DNA from: an uncultured Hyphomicrobiales bacterium | Lineage (GTDB): Bacteria > Pseudomonadota > Alphaproteobacteria > Rhizobiales > Devosiaceae | NCBI GenBank assembly: GCA_903828145.1 | Contig: CAIKKY010000006.1 | Span: 461,722 to 525,721, forward strand | Reading direction: 5' to 3' | Length of the DNA stretch: 64,000 nucleotides | Part shown: one piece after another, positions 36,530 to 44,686 of the stretch | How the letters are laid out: each line of letters opens with the position of its first letter | Numbering within the stretch: the first letter of the stretch is position 1 | The notes under the pieces: generated by a model | Databases searched by the model: none | Told to the model about the DNA's origin: nothing | What the model saw: the letters and a program-made list of their open reading frames with translations, nothing else | Made by a program: the position numbers and the translations under genes

Positions 36530-37196
36530 GGTACTGCCCGAAAAACGCGAGGCTGCGCTGATGCGCCAGCGCTGCTGCGGCAGGGTCGAAGCGTTCGGGC
36601 CGGTCGGCGTTACAGAACCCGTGCTCAGCCGGGTACATGTGGATATCGACCAGCGGGTGCTGCGCCTTGAGGTCGGCCACCTGCTCATTGGGAATACCGC
36701 TGTCGCGGTCACCAAAATGCATCTCCAGCGGAATGGTGGGCGCAAGCCCGATATAGTTGGGAATGCCGCCACCATAATAGCCCGATCCGCAGGCGAGCCC
36801 GAGCCCGGCATGGGCGGCGCGCCAGGTCATCATGCCGCCAAAGCAGAAGCCGGTGATCCCCACCTTGCCGCCGTCGGCCGCGAGCGCCACGGCGGCGGCC
36901 ACATCGAGAAGCGCCGTATCGGCGTTGAATTGCGCCAGCATCGGCCGGATGATGAGGAACTGCCGGTCGCTGTAATCTTCGCTTTGGTAGCCATGCTCGA
37001 TCCGGTCGAACATGGCGGGTGCAACCGCCAGATAGCCTTCGGCCGCATACTGGTCGGCCACGCTGCGAACCCAATGGTTCACGCCCCAGACTTCCTGCAC
37101 CACCACCACGCCGCCCTTGGGCTGTGACGCAGGGCGCGCCACATAGGCATTGAGCGCAAACCCGTCGCTGGCCGTTATCGTCTGAAACTCACCCAT
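36522..37196 (-). CDS. Dienelactone hydrolase family protein
   Basis: Alpha/beta hydrolase of 224 aa. The nucleophile elbow is GFCFGG with cysteine in place of serine, as in carboxymethylenebutenolidase. Acid and base residues are in FGDRDSGIP and EHGFCNADRP (His). It opens MGEFQTITASDGFALNAYVA after AAGGGACCAGA. It is cytoplasmic and the true substrate is unknown. It is the first gene of a two-gene unit with the hypothetical protein at 36098-36529. Confidence 0.93.
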   Translation of the reverse strand: MGEFQTITASDGFALNAYVARPASQPKGGVVVVQEVWGVNHWVRSVADQYAAEGYLAVAPAMFDRIEHGYQSEDYSDRQFLIIRPMLAQFNADTALLDVAAAVALAADGGKVGITGFCFGGMMTWRAAHAGLGLACGSGYYGGGIPNYIGLAPTIPLEMHFGDRDSGIPNEQVADLKAQHPLVDIHMYPAEHGFCNADRPERFDPAAAALAHQRSLAFFGQYLA

Positions 37197-37647
37197 TCTG
37201 GTCCCTTTTTTGTGCGTATGGCCCTGGGTTGAGCATAGTTGTCTGCGCTGCGCCAGCCATCCGAGCGGTCGAAGTAAATCATCGCGCGCAGGCGCCAGCG
37301 AAGCGGATTTTTTGCAGAATTCGTCGGGCGTTTGTCGAATTCATCACGAATGACCCGGAAAAAACGTTTCCGGTTCAGTTTTCAACGCCTATTTTCTAAT
37401 CGGTTTATGCGACAAAATGTCGCAACTTTTTCTGACCGTTCTGGCTGTATTAGGGTAAGTGCTTATTTGAATACAGTATTGATACTCGGGTTGGTCTTGC
37501 AGTCGAAAGAGCGCGGAAACCTTGGCTTTCAGGCCGCACAGGGAGGCCACGGCGCAGCGATAATGAATGTGCATAATGACGCTAGTGAGTGTGTCCGGCG
37601 GAACGTGTTTTTGTACCGTTCGGCCCGATCAGAGGCGAGGCAGCACG
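37197..37647. other. Non-coding region with hairpins upstream of a micro-ORF chain
   Basis: About 450 bp unusually rich in A/T for this genome, without a supported gene. It holds a hairpin CCGGAAA/TTTCCGG (37355-37361 with 37367-37373), a 17-bp palindrome TGCGACA-AAA-TGTCGCA (37408-37424) followed by a T run, and AATAC-A-GTATT (37470-37480). A 135-aa frame at 37332-37739 spans these structures and is not supported. Confidence 0.4.
37408..37424. promoter_or_regulatory. Palindrome: operator or attenuator hairpin
   Basis: TGCGACA and TGTCGCA are perfectly inverted around AAA and are followed by AACTTTTTC, so it could be a protein-binding site or an intrinsic terminator on the plus strand. Confidence 0.45.
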
Positions 37648-37734
37648 ATGACCCGTCCCGGCCCTCCCTCGTGTTTTGTGGAAACGTTTGCGATTGTTGC
37701 CCTCGTCATGCGTTACGTGAGTCGGTGGGCCTGA
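37648..37734 (+). CDS. Micro-ORF 1 (28 aa) of a coupled chain
   Basis: ATG 37648 follows AGGCGAGGCAGCACG, a good ribosome site. The product begins MTRPGPPSC and has a hydrophobic centre (FVETFAIVALVMRYV) that could span or touch the membrane. The stop is 1 bp before the next ATG (TGACATG). Unknown; reported mainly because of the tight chain. Confidence 0.35.
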   Translation: MTRPGPPSCFVETFAIVALVMRYVSRWA

Positions 37735-37735
37735 C

Positions 37736-37864
37736 ATGAAGACCATGGGGGGAGGCAATCTGACGGGTGAGGACGAAGGGGATGTCCTTCTCATCCTGAT
37801 GTTGCCCCGGAGCATCCGACCATGGCTCGACATGTTGGCGCAGCGGTTTCAGGTGAATGTATGA
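37736..37864 (+). CDS. Micro-ORF 2 (42 aa) of a coupled chain
   Basis: Starts 1 bp after micro-ORF 1 and ends in an ATGA overlap with micro-ORF 3. The product reads MKTMGGGNLTGEDEGDVLLI and continues with LMLPRSIRPWLDMLAQRFQV, plausible for a short helical protein. No family recognised. Confidence 0.4.
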   Translation: MKTMGGGNLTGEDEGDVLLILMLPRSIRPWLDMLAQRFQVNV

Positions 37865-37968
37865 GGGCCGTCGGAGTGAGGGGCGTCGAAATCCCTCCCC
37901 TCGTCGCAACCACTGCGGCGGCCCAAATCGACGTGTCAGGTCAACAGGAACCGTGGGGCCGCTACTGA
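37861..37968 (+). CDS. Micro-ORF 3 (35 aa) of a coupled chain
   Basis: Overlaps micro-ORF 2 by 4 bp (ATGA) and stops 2 bp before the ATG at 37971. The product starts MRAVGVRGVEIPPLVATTAA. It may merely ferry ribosomes to the downstream gene; no family recognised. Confidence 0.3.
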   Translation: MRAVGVRGVEIPPLVATTAAAQIDVSGQQEPWGRY

Positions 37969-37970
37969 AG

Positions 37971-38573
37971 ATGGATGGTGTTGACGCAGATCTCGGCCTT
38001 CGGGTCGGTTACGAGGACAGCGGCCCCATGGCCGCAGCAATCCTCACTTTGATGGCGCATTCCTTCCCGGAATGTGGCCCGTCGCAGCTTGAGGTCGAAC
38101 TCCTGGGCGGCGGCTGGTCGCTGGTCGCCAGCTATCGGACGCCCGGCGACAAAGCCGACTCGCGCCTGATGGTTCGGCTCGGCGAGGGCCTCTCGCCCAA
38201 ACTGGCGCTGGTGCTGGCCGCCCGCCATGTCGAGCTGCACCTTACTCATGTGGCCCAATTGGCCCTGCCGCCGGATGCGCCCATGCTGACCCCCGCGGAG
38301 TACCGGTCGCTTCTGGGCGATAACGTTATTCCCTTCCCTCATCAGGTGCCCCCGCGCGACATTCCGGTCGCTGTGGATGCCGCCTGGCGTTTGCTTGCGG
38401 CGGCCCTTGTCGATGATCTCGACCGGATGGCCGAGCATGCCGATACATCGGGCTTCAATTGCGATGTCCTCGACCGGTTATGGCTGTGCCCTAACTGCGG
38501 GCGTGATGAGGCTGGCCTCGTTGTCACGCTCGATAGTCGCACTGGTCAGCACCCGGGCCGGGTGCTGGCCTGA
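37971..38573 (+). CDS. Hypothetical protein of 200 aa with a C-terminal CxxC
   Basis: A soluble, acidic protein (MDGVDADLGLRVGYEDSGPM) with LALVLAARHVELHLTHVAQL and ENVIPFP-like GDNVIPFPHQVPP in the middle and a single CPNCG motif near the end. Codon use fits a coding gene. ATG 37971 lies 2 bp after micro-ORF 3; a GTG at 37953 is possible but its AGGAA is too close. Function not recognised. Confidence 0.65.
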   Translation: MDGVDADLGLRVGYEDSGPMAAAILTLMAHSFPECGPSQLEVELLGGGWSLVASYRTPGDKADSRLMVRLGEGLSPKLALVLAARHVELHLTHVAQLALPPDAPMLTPAEYRSLLGDNVIPFPHQVPPRDIPVAVDAAWRLLAAALVDDLDRMAEHADTSGFNCDVLDRLWLCPNCGRDEAGLVVTLDSRTGQHPGRVLA

Positions 38574-38799
38574 GGCCCACGGCGCGGCGGTGCACCAGGT
38601 GCACTGCCGGTGTTACCGTGGTTATGCGTATTTTCATGACGCTCTAAATCACTTTTATTGACAGGCTTAAGTCCCACCTTTGGGATTCGGGTCAGTTCCG
38701 ACCTGTTTGGTTCAACAGGCTGCGTTCTTGCAGTAGAGTGACGATGCAGCACACATCATATTTTTGGCGCCTACGGGGTGACAACCGCGGGGGCCACTG

Positions 38800-39765
38800 G
38801 TGAGTTCAATTCGTGATCTGGCCCGGGGCCTTGGTGTCTCGATTGGCACCGTGTCGCGCGCCCTGAACGGACGCCCAGACGTGAATGCCGCCACGCGCGC
38901 CCGTATTCTCGCGGCCGCCGAAGCGCAGGGCTATAGCGCCAACCCGGCGGCGCGCTCGCTCAGAAAGGGCAGCACCAATATTGTCGGCTTCCTGTTCGCG
39001 CCGCCCGAGGCCAACAGTCCACTCGCCGATGTCTTCTTCATGGATGTCGTGCAGGGGGTGCAGGGCGCGCTCTGCGACGAGAGTCTCGAACTGGTGGTTC
39101 TGCCGTGCCCCACCGATGATTCCCCTGAGGCCTATGTCCGGCGTCTGGTGTCGCGCCGCTTCTTTGATGCGCTGATCGTGATGGGCGGGCGCGACACACT
39201 GAATGCCGAGCTGGTCCGCTCAGGCGTACCGGTGGTGGGTCTTGCGGGGTCTGGCGGGCTCTCCGCGCTCGTCGATTTCGATCATCAGGCAACCTTTGCC
39301 GATGCCATTACACGGCTCGTCAACCTGGGTCACACGCGCGTTGCGGCGGCTCCGGCCTGCCCGGGGCGACCGGTCAATGCGGCGCGCGTGCAGCATTGGC
39401 TCACCCCCTCAACGACCGAGGCTGAGGGCCGGGCGCTCGGGGTTGAGCTCCTGTCGCTCGATCCGCTGCCAACGGCGCTGATTGTTGAAAATGACGCGGT
39501 GGCCGCCGGCATCTACGCGGCGCTCCGCACCAGCGGGCGCGAGCCCGGCCGCGACCTTGCAGTGATCTCGTGCCGATCAACGGCGCGGGGGCGCAACCTG
39601 CAACCGACCCCGGCGAGCTACACCTATGATCCGGCCCTCATCGGCGCAGCGCTCGCCCGCACCGTACTCGGCCTTCTGTCCGGCCAACCGGCCGATGGCT
39701 CGGTGGCGCTGGCCGTAGGTGGCGTATTTGTCGAAGGCTCGAGCGCTGGACGCCCGCCAGTCTGA
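38800..39765 (+). CDS. LacI family transcriptional regulator
   Basis: A 321-aa repressor with the N-terminal LacI helix-turn-helix (IRDLARGLGVSIGTVSRALN, then GRPDVNAATRARIL) and the YSANPAARSLR hinge. A periplasmic-binding-protein-like effector domain follows. The start is GTG 38800 after GGGGG. It lies 54 bp upstream of kynU on the same strand. The 226 bp before it (38574-38799) hold a TTGACA at 38658-38663 without a good -10 partner. Confidence 0.92.
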   Translation: MSSIRDLARGLGVSIGTVSRALNGRPDVNAATRARILAAAEAQGYSANPAARSLRKGSTNIVGFLFAPPEANSPLADVFFMDVVQGVQGALCDESLELVVLPCPTDDSPEAYVRRLVSRRFFDALIVMGGRDTLNAELVRSGVPVVGLAGSGGLSALVDFDHQATFADAITRLVNLGHTRVAAAPACPGRPVNAARVQHWLTPSTTEAEGRALGVELLSLDPLPTALIVENDAVAAGIYAALRTSGREPGRDLAVISCRSTARGRNLQPTPASYTYDPALIGAALARTVLGLLSGQPADGSVALAVGGVFVEGSSAGRPPV

Positions 39766-39819
39766 TTGCCCGACGGGCGGCTTTCTGCTTGGTTGGCCGC
39801 ATTCACCCGGGAATCCATC

Positions 39820-41049
39820 ATGACCCTTTCGCTCGCTGCCGTCCGCGCTCTTGATGCTGCCGATCCCTTCGCCGGAACGCGGGCCCGTTTTGCCTTGCCG
39901 CCGGGCGTGCTCTATCTCGATGGCAATTCCTTGGGTCCGCTGCAGCACACTGTTGCGCGCCACCTCACCGATGTGGTCGCCACCCAATGGGGCGAGGGGC
40001 TGATCCGCAGCTGGAACACCCATGACTGGCTGGATTTACCAGCCCGCGTGGGCGCACGCATTGCCCCGCTTATTGGCGCCGATGCGGCCTCGGTAACGGT
40101 CACCGATTCGACCTCGATCAACCTGTTCAAGCTGTTGGCCGTCGCGGTCGCGCGCAATCCGGGCCGCACAACCATCCTGTCAGAGACGCACAATTTCCCC
40201 ACCGATCTGCATGTGGCCCAGGGCCTTGCGGCCCTCAAAGGGCAGGGGGTGCGCCTCAGGACGGTGACCGCCGAGGATATCCCGGCGGCGCTCGATGCCG
40301 ATTGCGCCGTGCTGCTCCTCACCGAGGTGAATTATCGCACCGGCGCGCGCCACGATATGGCTGCACTCACCCGGCTCGCTCACGACAAGGGCATGCTCAC
40401 CCTGTGGGATCTGGCCCATTCTGCGGGAGCTTTCCCGGTCGATCTGAGCGCCGCCGATACCGATTTCGCGCTCGGTTGCGGCTACAAATATCTCAATGGT
40501 GGCCCCGGCGCGCCGAGCTTTGTCTATGTCGCGCCGCGTCACCTGCCGGGCCTTCGTCAACCGCTGAGCGGCTGGATGGGCGCGGCGCAGCCCTTTGCCT
40601 TTGATGATCAGTATGAGCCGGCCCCAGGCATCAATGCCATGCGGGTGGGTACCCCGCCCATCCTGTCGCTATCGGCGCTCGAGGCTGCACTTGATGCCTT
40701 TTCAGGTGTCGACATGGCGGTGTTGCGGACCAAGGCCGATGGGCTGTTCGACCTGTTCACAGCGATAGCCGCCGGTGCGCCCGAGTTAGACCTCGTGACC
40801 CCACGTGATCCGGCCCGGCGCGGCACTCAGGCGAGTTTCCGCTTCCCGCTCGCTTACGAGGCGATGCAGGCGCTGATCGAGCAGGGTGTCATCGGTGATT
40901 TCCGCACGCCCGATATCATGCGGTTTGGCCTGACGCCGCTCTATCTCTCCTATGAAGACGTGTTCCATGCCGGCCATAAGCTGGTCGAGGTCATCACGAC
41001 CCGCGCCTATGCCGCCCCGCGCTTTGCCATTCGCAACAAGGTGGTCTGA
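39820..41049 (+). CDS. kynU: Kynureninase
   Basis: PLP enzyme of 409 aa cleaving kynurenine or 3-hydroxykynurenine to anthranilate or 3-hydroxyanthranilate plus alanine. Family motifs are YLDGNSLGPL, WNTHDWLDLP, and the PLP-lysine region LGCGYKYLNGGPGAP, with GWMGAAQPF after it. ATG 39820 is used. No tryptophan 2,3-dioxygenase (kynA) or formamidase (kynB) is in the window. It is followed after 1 bp by an SDR gene. Confidence 0.94.
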   Translation: MTLSLAAVRALDAADPFAGTRARFALPPGVLYLDGNSLGPLQHTVARHLTDVVATQWGEGLIRSWNTHDWLDLPARVGARIAPLIGADAASVTVTDSTSINLFKLLAVAVARNPGRTTILSETHNFPTDLHVAQGLAALKGQGVRLRTVTAEDIPAALDADCAVLLLTEVNYRTGARHDMAALTRLAHDKGMLTLWDLAHSAGAFPVDLSAADTDFALGCGYKYLNGGPGAPSFVYVAPRHLPGLRQPLSGWMGAAQPFAFDDQYEPAPGINAMRVGTPPILSLSALEAALDAFSGVDMAVLRTKADGLFDLFTAIAAGAPELDLVTPRDPARRGTQASFRFPLAYEAMQALIEQGVIGDFRTPDIMRFGLTPLYLSYEDVFHAGHKLVEVITTRAYAAPRFAIRNKVV

Positions 41050-41050
41050 A

Positions 41051-41821
41051 ATGTCCCTGTCGGATTTTCACGTTAAAGGCCAGGTCGCCATCATCACCGG
41101 CGGCGCGCACGGCATCGGGCTTGCGGCAGCGGGGCTTCTCGCCGAAGCCGGGGCCAGCATCGCGCTGTTTGATCGCGACGCCGAAGCGGCCGACGCCGCC
41201 GCGCGGGCTCTCAGCACCAGAGGCTATACGGCGGTGGCTCATGGGGTCGATGTCACCGACGAGGCCGCAGTCGCCAAGGCAACCGAGGCCGTGGCAGATC
41301 GGTTCGGGCGGCTCGATATTCTCATCAACAATGCCGGGATCGCCATCCGTCGCCCCGCGACCGAGTTGACCCTTGAGGACTGGAACACGGTCATTGGCGT
41401 CAACCTGACCGGTATGTTCCTTGTCGCGCGCCATGCCGCCCGCTTTATGCAGCGGGCCGGGCGGGGCGGGGCCATCGTCAATACCGCGTCGATCATGGGG
41501 CTGTCGGGCGGGCTCTACCCCAATATCGCCTATCAGACCAGCAAGGGCGGTGTGGTCAACATGACCCGTGCCCTCGCGCTCGAATGGGCGCCGGACAACA
41601 TCCGCGTCAACGCCATTGCCCCCACCTATGTGCGCACACGGCTCATCGCCGGGCTCATGGCCGATGCCGACACCATGGCCACCATCAGCGCCGCAACCCC
41701 GCTTGGCCGCATCGCCGAACCCGAAGAAGTCGCCAATGCGATTCTGTTTCTCGCCTCACCCGCCGCGCAGATGATTACCGGCACTATTCTGCCGGTCGAT
41801 GGCGGGTTTCTGGCCCGTTGA
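41051..41821 (+). CDS. Short-chain dehydrogenase/reductase downstream of kynU
   Basis: SDR of 256 aa with TGGAHGIG, NNAG, catalytic Ser (VNTASIMG) and YxxxK (YQTSK), ending in ITGTILPVDGGFLAR. It starts 1 bp after the kynU stop codon, so it is co-translated. The substrate is unknown; the sequence resembles polyol/sugar or 3-oxoacyl dehydrogenases. It abuts the pfkB gene on the other strand. Confidence 0.92.
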   Translation: MSLSDFHVKGQVAIITGGAHGIGLAAAGLLAEAGASIALFDRDAEAADAAARALSTRGYTAVAHGVDVTDEAAVAKATEAVADRFGRLDILINNAGIAIRRPATELTLEDWNTVIGVNLTGMFLVARHAARFMQRAGRGGAIVNTASIMGLSGGLYPNIAYQTSKGGVVNMTRALALEWAPDNIRVNAIAPTYVRTRLIAGLMADADTMATISAATPLGRIAEPEEVANAILFLASPAAQMITGTILPVDGGFLAR

Positions 41822-42775
41822 TCAGGCCTTGCTGATCCAGTGCGTGGGGGGCAGCGCCCGGAACAGCGCTTCAGTGCCCTCGCGGGTACAAAGCCCGGTG
41901 CCTTCGGCGCTGACGGCTGAGGCCGCCGCCGCCACGCCCCAGCGGTTAGCGGTTTCGAGATCCTGTCCCCGCGCCAGCGCCAGCGTCAGCGCAGCCACAT
42001 AGCTATCGCCCGCGCCGACCATGCCTTTGACCGCTACCTTCACCGGCCGCACGCGGAACTGCCCGCCCTCAAACGCTACCACCGAGCCGTTTTCGCCATC
42101 GGCCACCACGGCGATTTCGGCGGCGCCCTGCGCCACCAGCCGGGCAGAATTCAGGTCCGCGCCATCGTCGCGACCGGTGAGGTCCGCCGCTTCGATATGG
42201 TTGAGCCGGATCAGCCAGGGCCGATAGTTGATCGCCGCTTTCATGGCATCGCCATGGGTATCGACAATCATTTTAGCGCCCCGCACCCGCGCCGCTGCCG
42301 CAACCCGCCCGTAAAAATCTGGCGTCAGTCCGGGCAGCAGGCTGCCACTGCCCACCACCAGCGCGCCGCCGGCAATTGCGGCGGCAATACTGGCAAACAG
42401 CCGCTTGCCTTCGTCCTTGTCAACGGTTGGGCCGGGCATGACGAGGCGATAATACTCGCCCGAGGCGCGATCCTCGAGCAGCACGGAAAACCGGGTTTCC
42501 CCAACAAGGGGCAGGCGCTCGACGCTCAGCCCCTCGGCCCGCATCAGGTGAAAGTGCTTTTCGCCCATCGCGCCGCCCAGCGCGACCAGCGCGCGGGATT
42601 GCCCGCCGAGCGCATGGATGGCCCGGCTCACATTCACACCGCCGCCGCCCGCATCGTCCTGCGGCGCATCGCAGCGCAGCTTGATTCTCGGCACAAGCCG
42701 ATCAACCCCGGTCGCCAGATCGAGCGCGGGGTTGACCGTCAGCGTTAGAATGGGCGTCTGTTCGCCTGATGCCAC
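41822..42775 (-). CDS. PfkB-family 1-phosphofructokinase-like sugar kinase
   Basis: Ribokinase-fold kinase of 317 aa. It opens ILTLTVNPALDLATGVDRLV and has DAGGGGVNVSRAIHALGG, then the anion-hole motif GMVGAGDSYVAALTLALARG with catalytic Asp. This fits the FruK/LacC/PfkB phosphofructokinase group rather than ribokinase. The start is GTG 42775 with no clear ribosome site. It follows the universal stress gene by 65 bp, probably in one operon driven from the FNR-like site at 43716. Confidence 0.88.
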   Translation of the reverse strand: MASGEQTPILTLTVNPALDLATGVDRLVPRIKLRCDAPQDDAGGGGVNVSRAIHALGGQSRALVALGGAMGEKHFHLMRAEGLSVERLPLVGETRFSVLLEDRASGEYYRLVMPGPTVDKDEGKRLFASIAAAIAGGALVVGSGSLLPGLTPDFYGRVAAAARVRGAKMIVDTHGDAMKAAINYRPWLIRLNHIEAADLTGRDDGADLNSARLVAQGAAEIAVVADGENGSVVAFEGGQFRVRPVKVAVKGMVGAGDSYVAALTLALARGQDLETANRWGVAAAASAVSAEGTGLCTREGTEALFRALPPTHWISKA

Positions 42776-42840
42776 GGGGGAGGTCTCGTCAAACTGGTCG
42801 CGGGTTCACTCGCCCGTAAGGGCTGCGAAGGTCAAGCGCC

Positions 42841-43647
42841 TCAGTTGGAGAACAGCCGGTGGAGCGCCGAGCGTGTCATCAATTCTCGCGTCATGCCGCC
42901 CAAAAGCCACTCCCGAAACCGGCTGTGACCATAGGCGCCCGCCACCACAAGGTCAGCGCCAAAGGCAATCGCAGCCGCATCCACGGTGCCCGCGAGCCCC
43001 TGACCCATCGGCATCACTTCGCCCCGCGCCACGACGCCATGGGTCTTGAGCCAGCCCACCACATCGTCAATCGCCGATTTTTCCGCGCCGAGGTCGCCCT
43101 CATCCACCGCCAGCACCAGCACGTCCTGAGCCGCCTTGAGGAGCGGCAGCGCATCGCCCACCGCGCGGCGGGCCTCACGCCCGTCCTTCCACGCGACCAC
43201 GATCCGGTCGGCCCGAACCCGCGTTGTGCCGGGCGCAACCACCAGCACCGGCCGCCCGGCCGAGACCATCAGCGTGCCGAGATCAAGCTCGTCGTCCTTT
43301 GCTGCCGACAACACGATGAGCAGATCGGCGGTACGCCCGGCGCTTGCCAGCGCATCGGCGGGGTTATCGAGCAGCTGGATGAACCGGCCTCTGACGGCGG
43401 TGGGCACGGTGTTCTCAAAGGTCGATTGCAGATCAGTGAGCGCGCCTTCGAGCCGCTGCCGTTCGATGACATAGGCTTCAGCAGCGATCATCGCCCCTTC
43501 GGCGCTGGCCACAATGGCCGAGGGCAGGCTGGCGGCAAGACCATTGACCCGGGCCCCGGCGCGGGTCGCGAGATCGGCGGCTATCGCCAGGATTTCGCCA
43601 TTCGAGCGGTTGAGATCGAGATGAACGAGGATGGTTTTGATTTCCAA
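42841..43647 (-). CDS. Universal stress protein, tandem UspA domains
   Basis: A 268-aa cytoplasmic protein with two Usp folds (about residues 1-140 and 145-268). The second domain ends in the nucleotide motif GAYGHSRFREWLLGGMTRELM. Tandem-domain UspA proteins of this type are common in low-oxygen regulons of alphaproteobacteria (context knowledge). The upstream region contains a TTGAC-N4-ATCAA box 69 bp from the start codon. Confidence 0.92.
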   Translation of the reverse strand: MEIKTILVHLDLNRSNGEILAIAADLATRAGARVNGLAASLPSAIVASAEGAMIAAEAYVIERQRLEGALTDLQSTFENTVPTAVRGRFIQLLDNPADALASAGRTADLLIVLSAAKDDELDLGTLMVSAGRPVLVVAPGTTRVRADRIVVAWKDGREARRAVGDALPLLKAAQDVLVLAVDEGDLGAEKSAIDDVVGWLKTHGVVARGEVMPMGQGLAGTVDAAAIAFGADLVVAGAYGHSRFREWLLGGMTRELMTRSALHRLFSN

Positions 43648-43715
43648 GGGAGCCTCCAGGGGGGCAGAGGCCCCGCTTCAGGCGACGATCCTACCCGGCC
43701 GGTTTGCGCCTCGTT

Positions 43716-43729
43716 TTGACCCCGATCAA
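43716..43729. promoter_or_regulatory. FNR/FixK-type binding site upstream of the universal stress gene
   Basis: TTGACCCCGATCAA fits the consensus TTGAY-N4-RTCAA. It lies 69 bp before the usp start codon and 115 bp before the divergent permease start. With the site centred at -41.5 the usp leader would be about 34 nt. Confidence 0.7.
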
Positions 43730-43843
43730 CACCTTGGCCCGCTGCACAGCCGGTAAACACGGCGGGACTAACCCGTTTGAAGGGCTGGACAGATCGCTGG
43801 GTCTCGCCCATGACGGGCCAGCCTGACCCCGCGAGTTGACCCG

Positions 43844-44686
43844 ATGACCACCAAAGCCCTTGGGCACCGCAGTGTTGGCCGCATAGCGATCTATGCCGTG
43901 CTCAGCCTGTTCACCCTGATCTACGCCGTGCCAGCGTTGCTGCTGTTTTCGAACGCGTTCCGCTCCTATGCGGAAATTGCGCAAAATGGTCGGCTCAATC
44001 TGCCTCTCGGCCTGTCGCTCGAGCCGTTTATCGGCGCCTGGACCGAATCCTGCGTGTCCGGCATGTGCAACGGCATTTCGGCCAATTTCTTCAACTCGCT
44101 GCGCATCACCATTCCCGCCACTGTGCTCACCACGCTGTTCGGGGCGCTCAACGGCTATGTGCTCGCCAAGTGGCGTTTTTCCGGCTCGAATTTCGTCTTT
44201 GCCATGATCGTTGCGGGCATCTTTCTGCCCGGCCAGGTGTCGCTGCTGCCCTGGGCGTGGATCATGGGCAAGATCGGCCTCGCCAATAATGTCAACGGCC
44301 TGATCCTCATCCACACGGTGCAGGGTCTGGGGTTCACCACGCTGTTCTGCCGTAATTTCTATGCTGGCGTCCCCGATGAACTGGTCAAGGCGGCCCGCGT
44401 CGATGGCGCTGGCTTCTGGCGCATCTTCTACCGGGTCATCCTGCCGCTCTCCCCGCCCATCCTGTTTGTCTGCGTCGTCTGGCAGTTCACCTCGATCTGG
44501 AACGAATACCTGTTTGGCATGGTGTTCACCTCCGGCAGCCAGCAGCCGATCACGGCGGCGCTGACCTCGGTTGGTGGCGGACGGTCGGCGGCCACGGTGC
44601 TGATTGCGGCCGTGCCGCCCTTGCTCGTGTTTCTGGCCGGCAGCCGCTATTTCGTGCGCGGCCTCACCCAGGGCGCGCTCAAGTAA
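43844..44686 (+). CDS. Orphan sugar ABC transporter permease (MalG/CUT1)
   Basis: Inner-membrane permease of 280 aa with six hydrophobic segments. It has the EAA-type loop ELVKAARVDGAGFWRIFYRV and ends with the typical RGLTQGALK. An unusual periplasmic insert with two cysteines, WTESCVSGMCNG, lies after the first helix. No MalF partner, binding protein or ATPase is adjacent, so it is an orphan or a relocated gene. Its 3' end overlaps the acyl-CoA synthetase gene by 8 bp. Confidence 0.9.
   Translation: MTTKALGHRSVGRIAIYAVLSLFTLIYAVPALLLFSNAFRSYAEIAQNGRLNLPLGLSLEPFIGAWTESCVSGMCNGISANFFNSLRITIPATVLTTLFGALNGYVLAKWRFSGSNFVFAMIVAGIFLPGQVSLLPWAWIMGKIGLANNVNGLILIHTVQGLGFTTLFCRNFYAGVPDELVKAARVDGAGFWRIFYRVILPLSPPILFVCVVWQFTSIWNEYLFGMVFTSGSQQPITAALTSVGGGRSAATVLIAAVPPLLVFLAGSRYFVRGLTQGALK

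Noticed and set aside
37332..37739. 135-aa plus-strand frame
   Set aside because: Spans hairpins and AT-rich leader DNA, has no ribosome site and an odd composition; overlaps the better-supported micro-ORFs.
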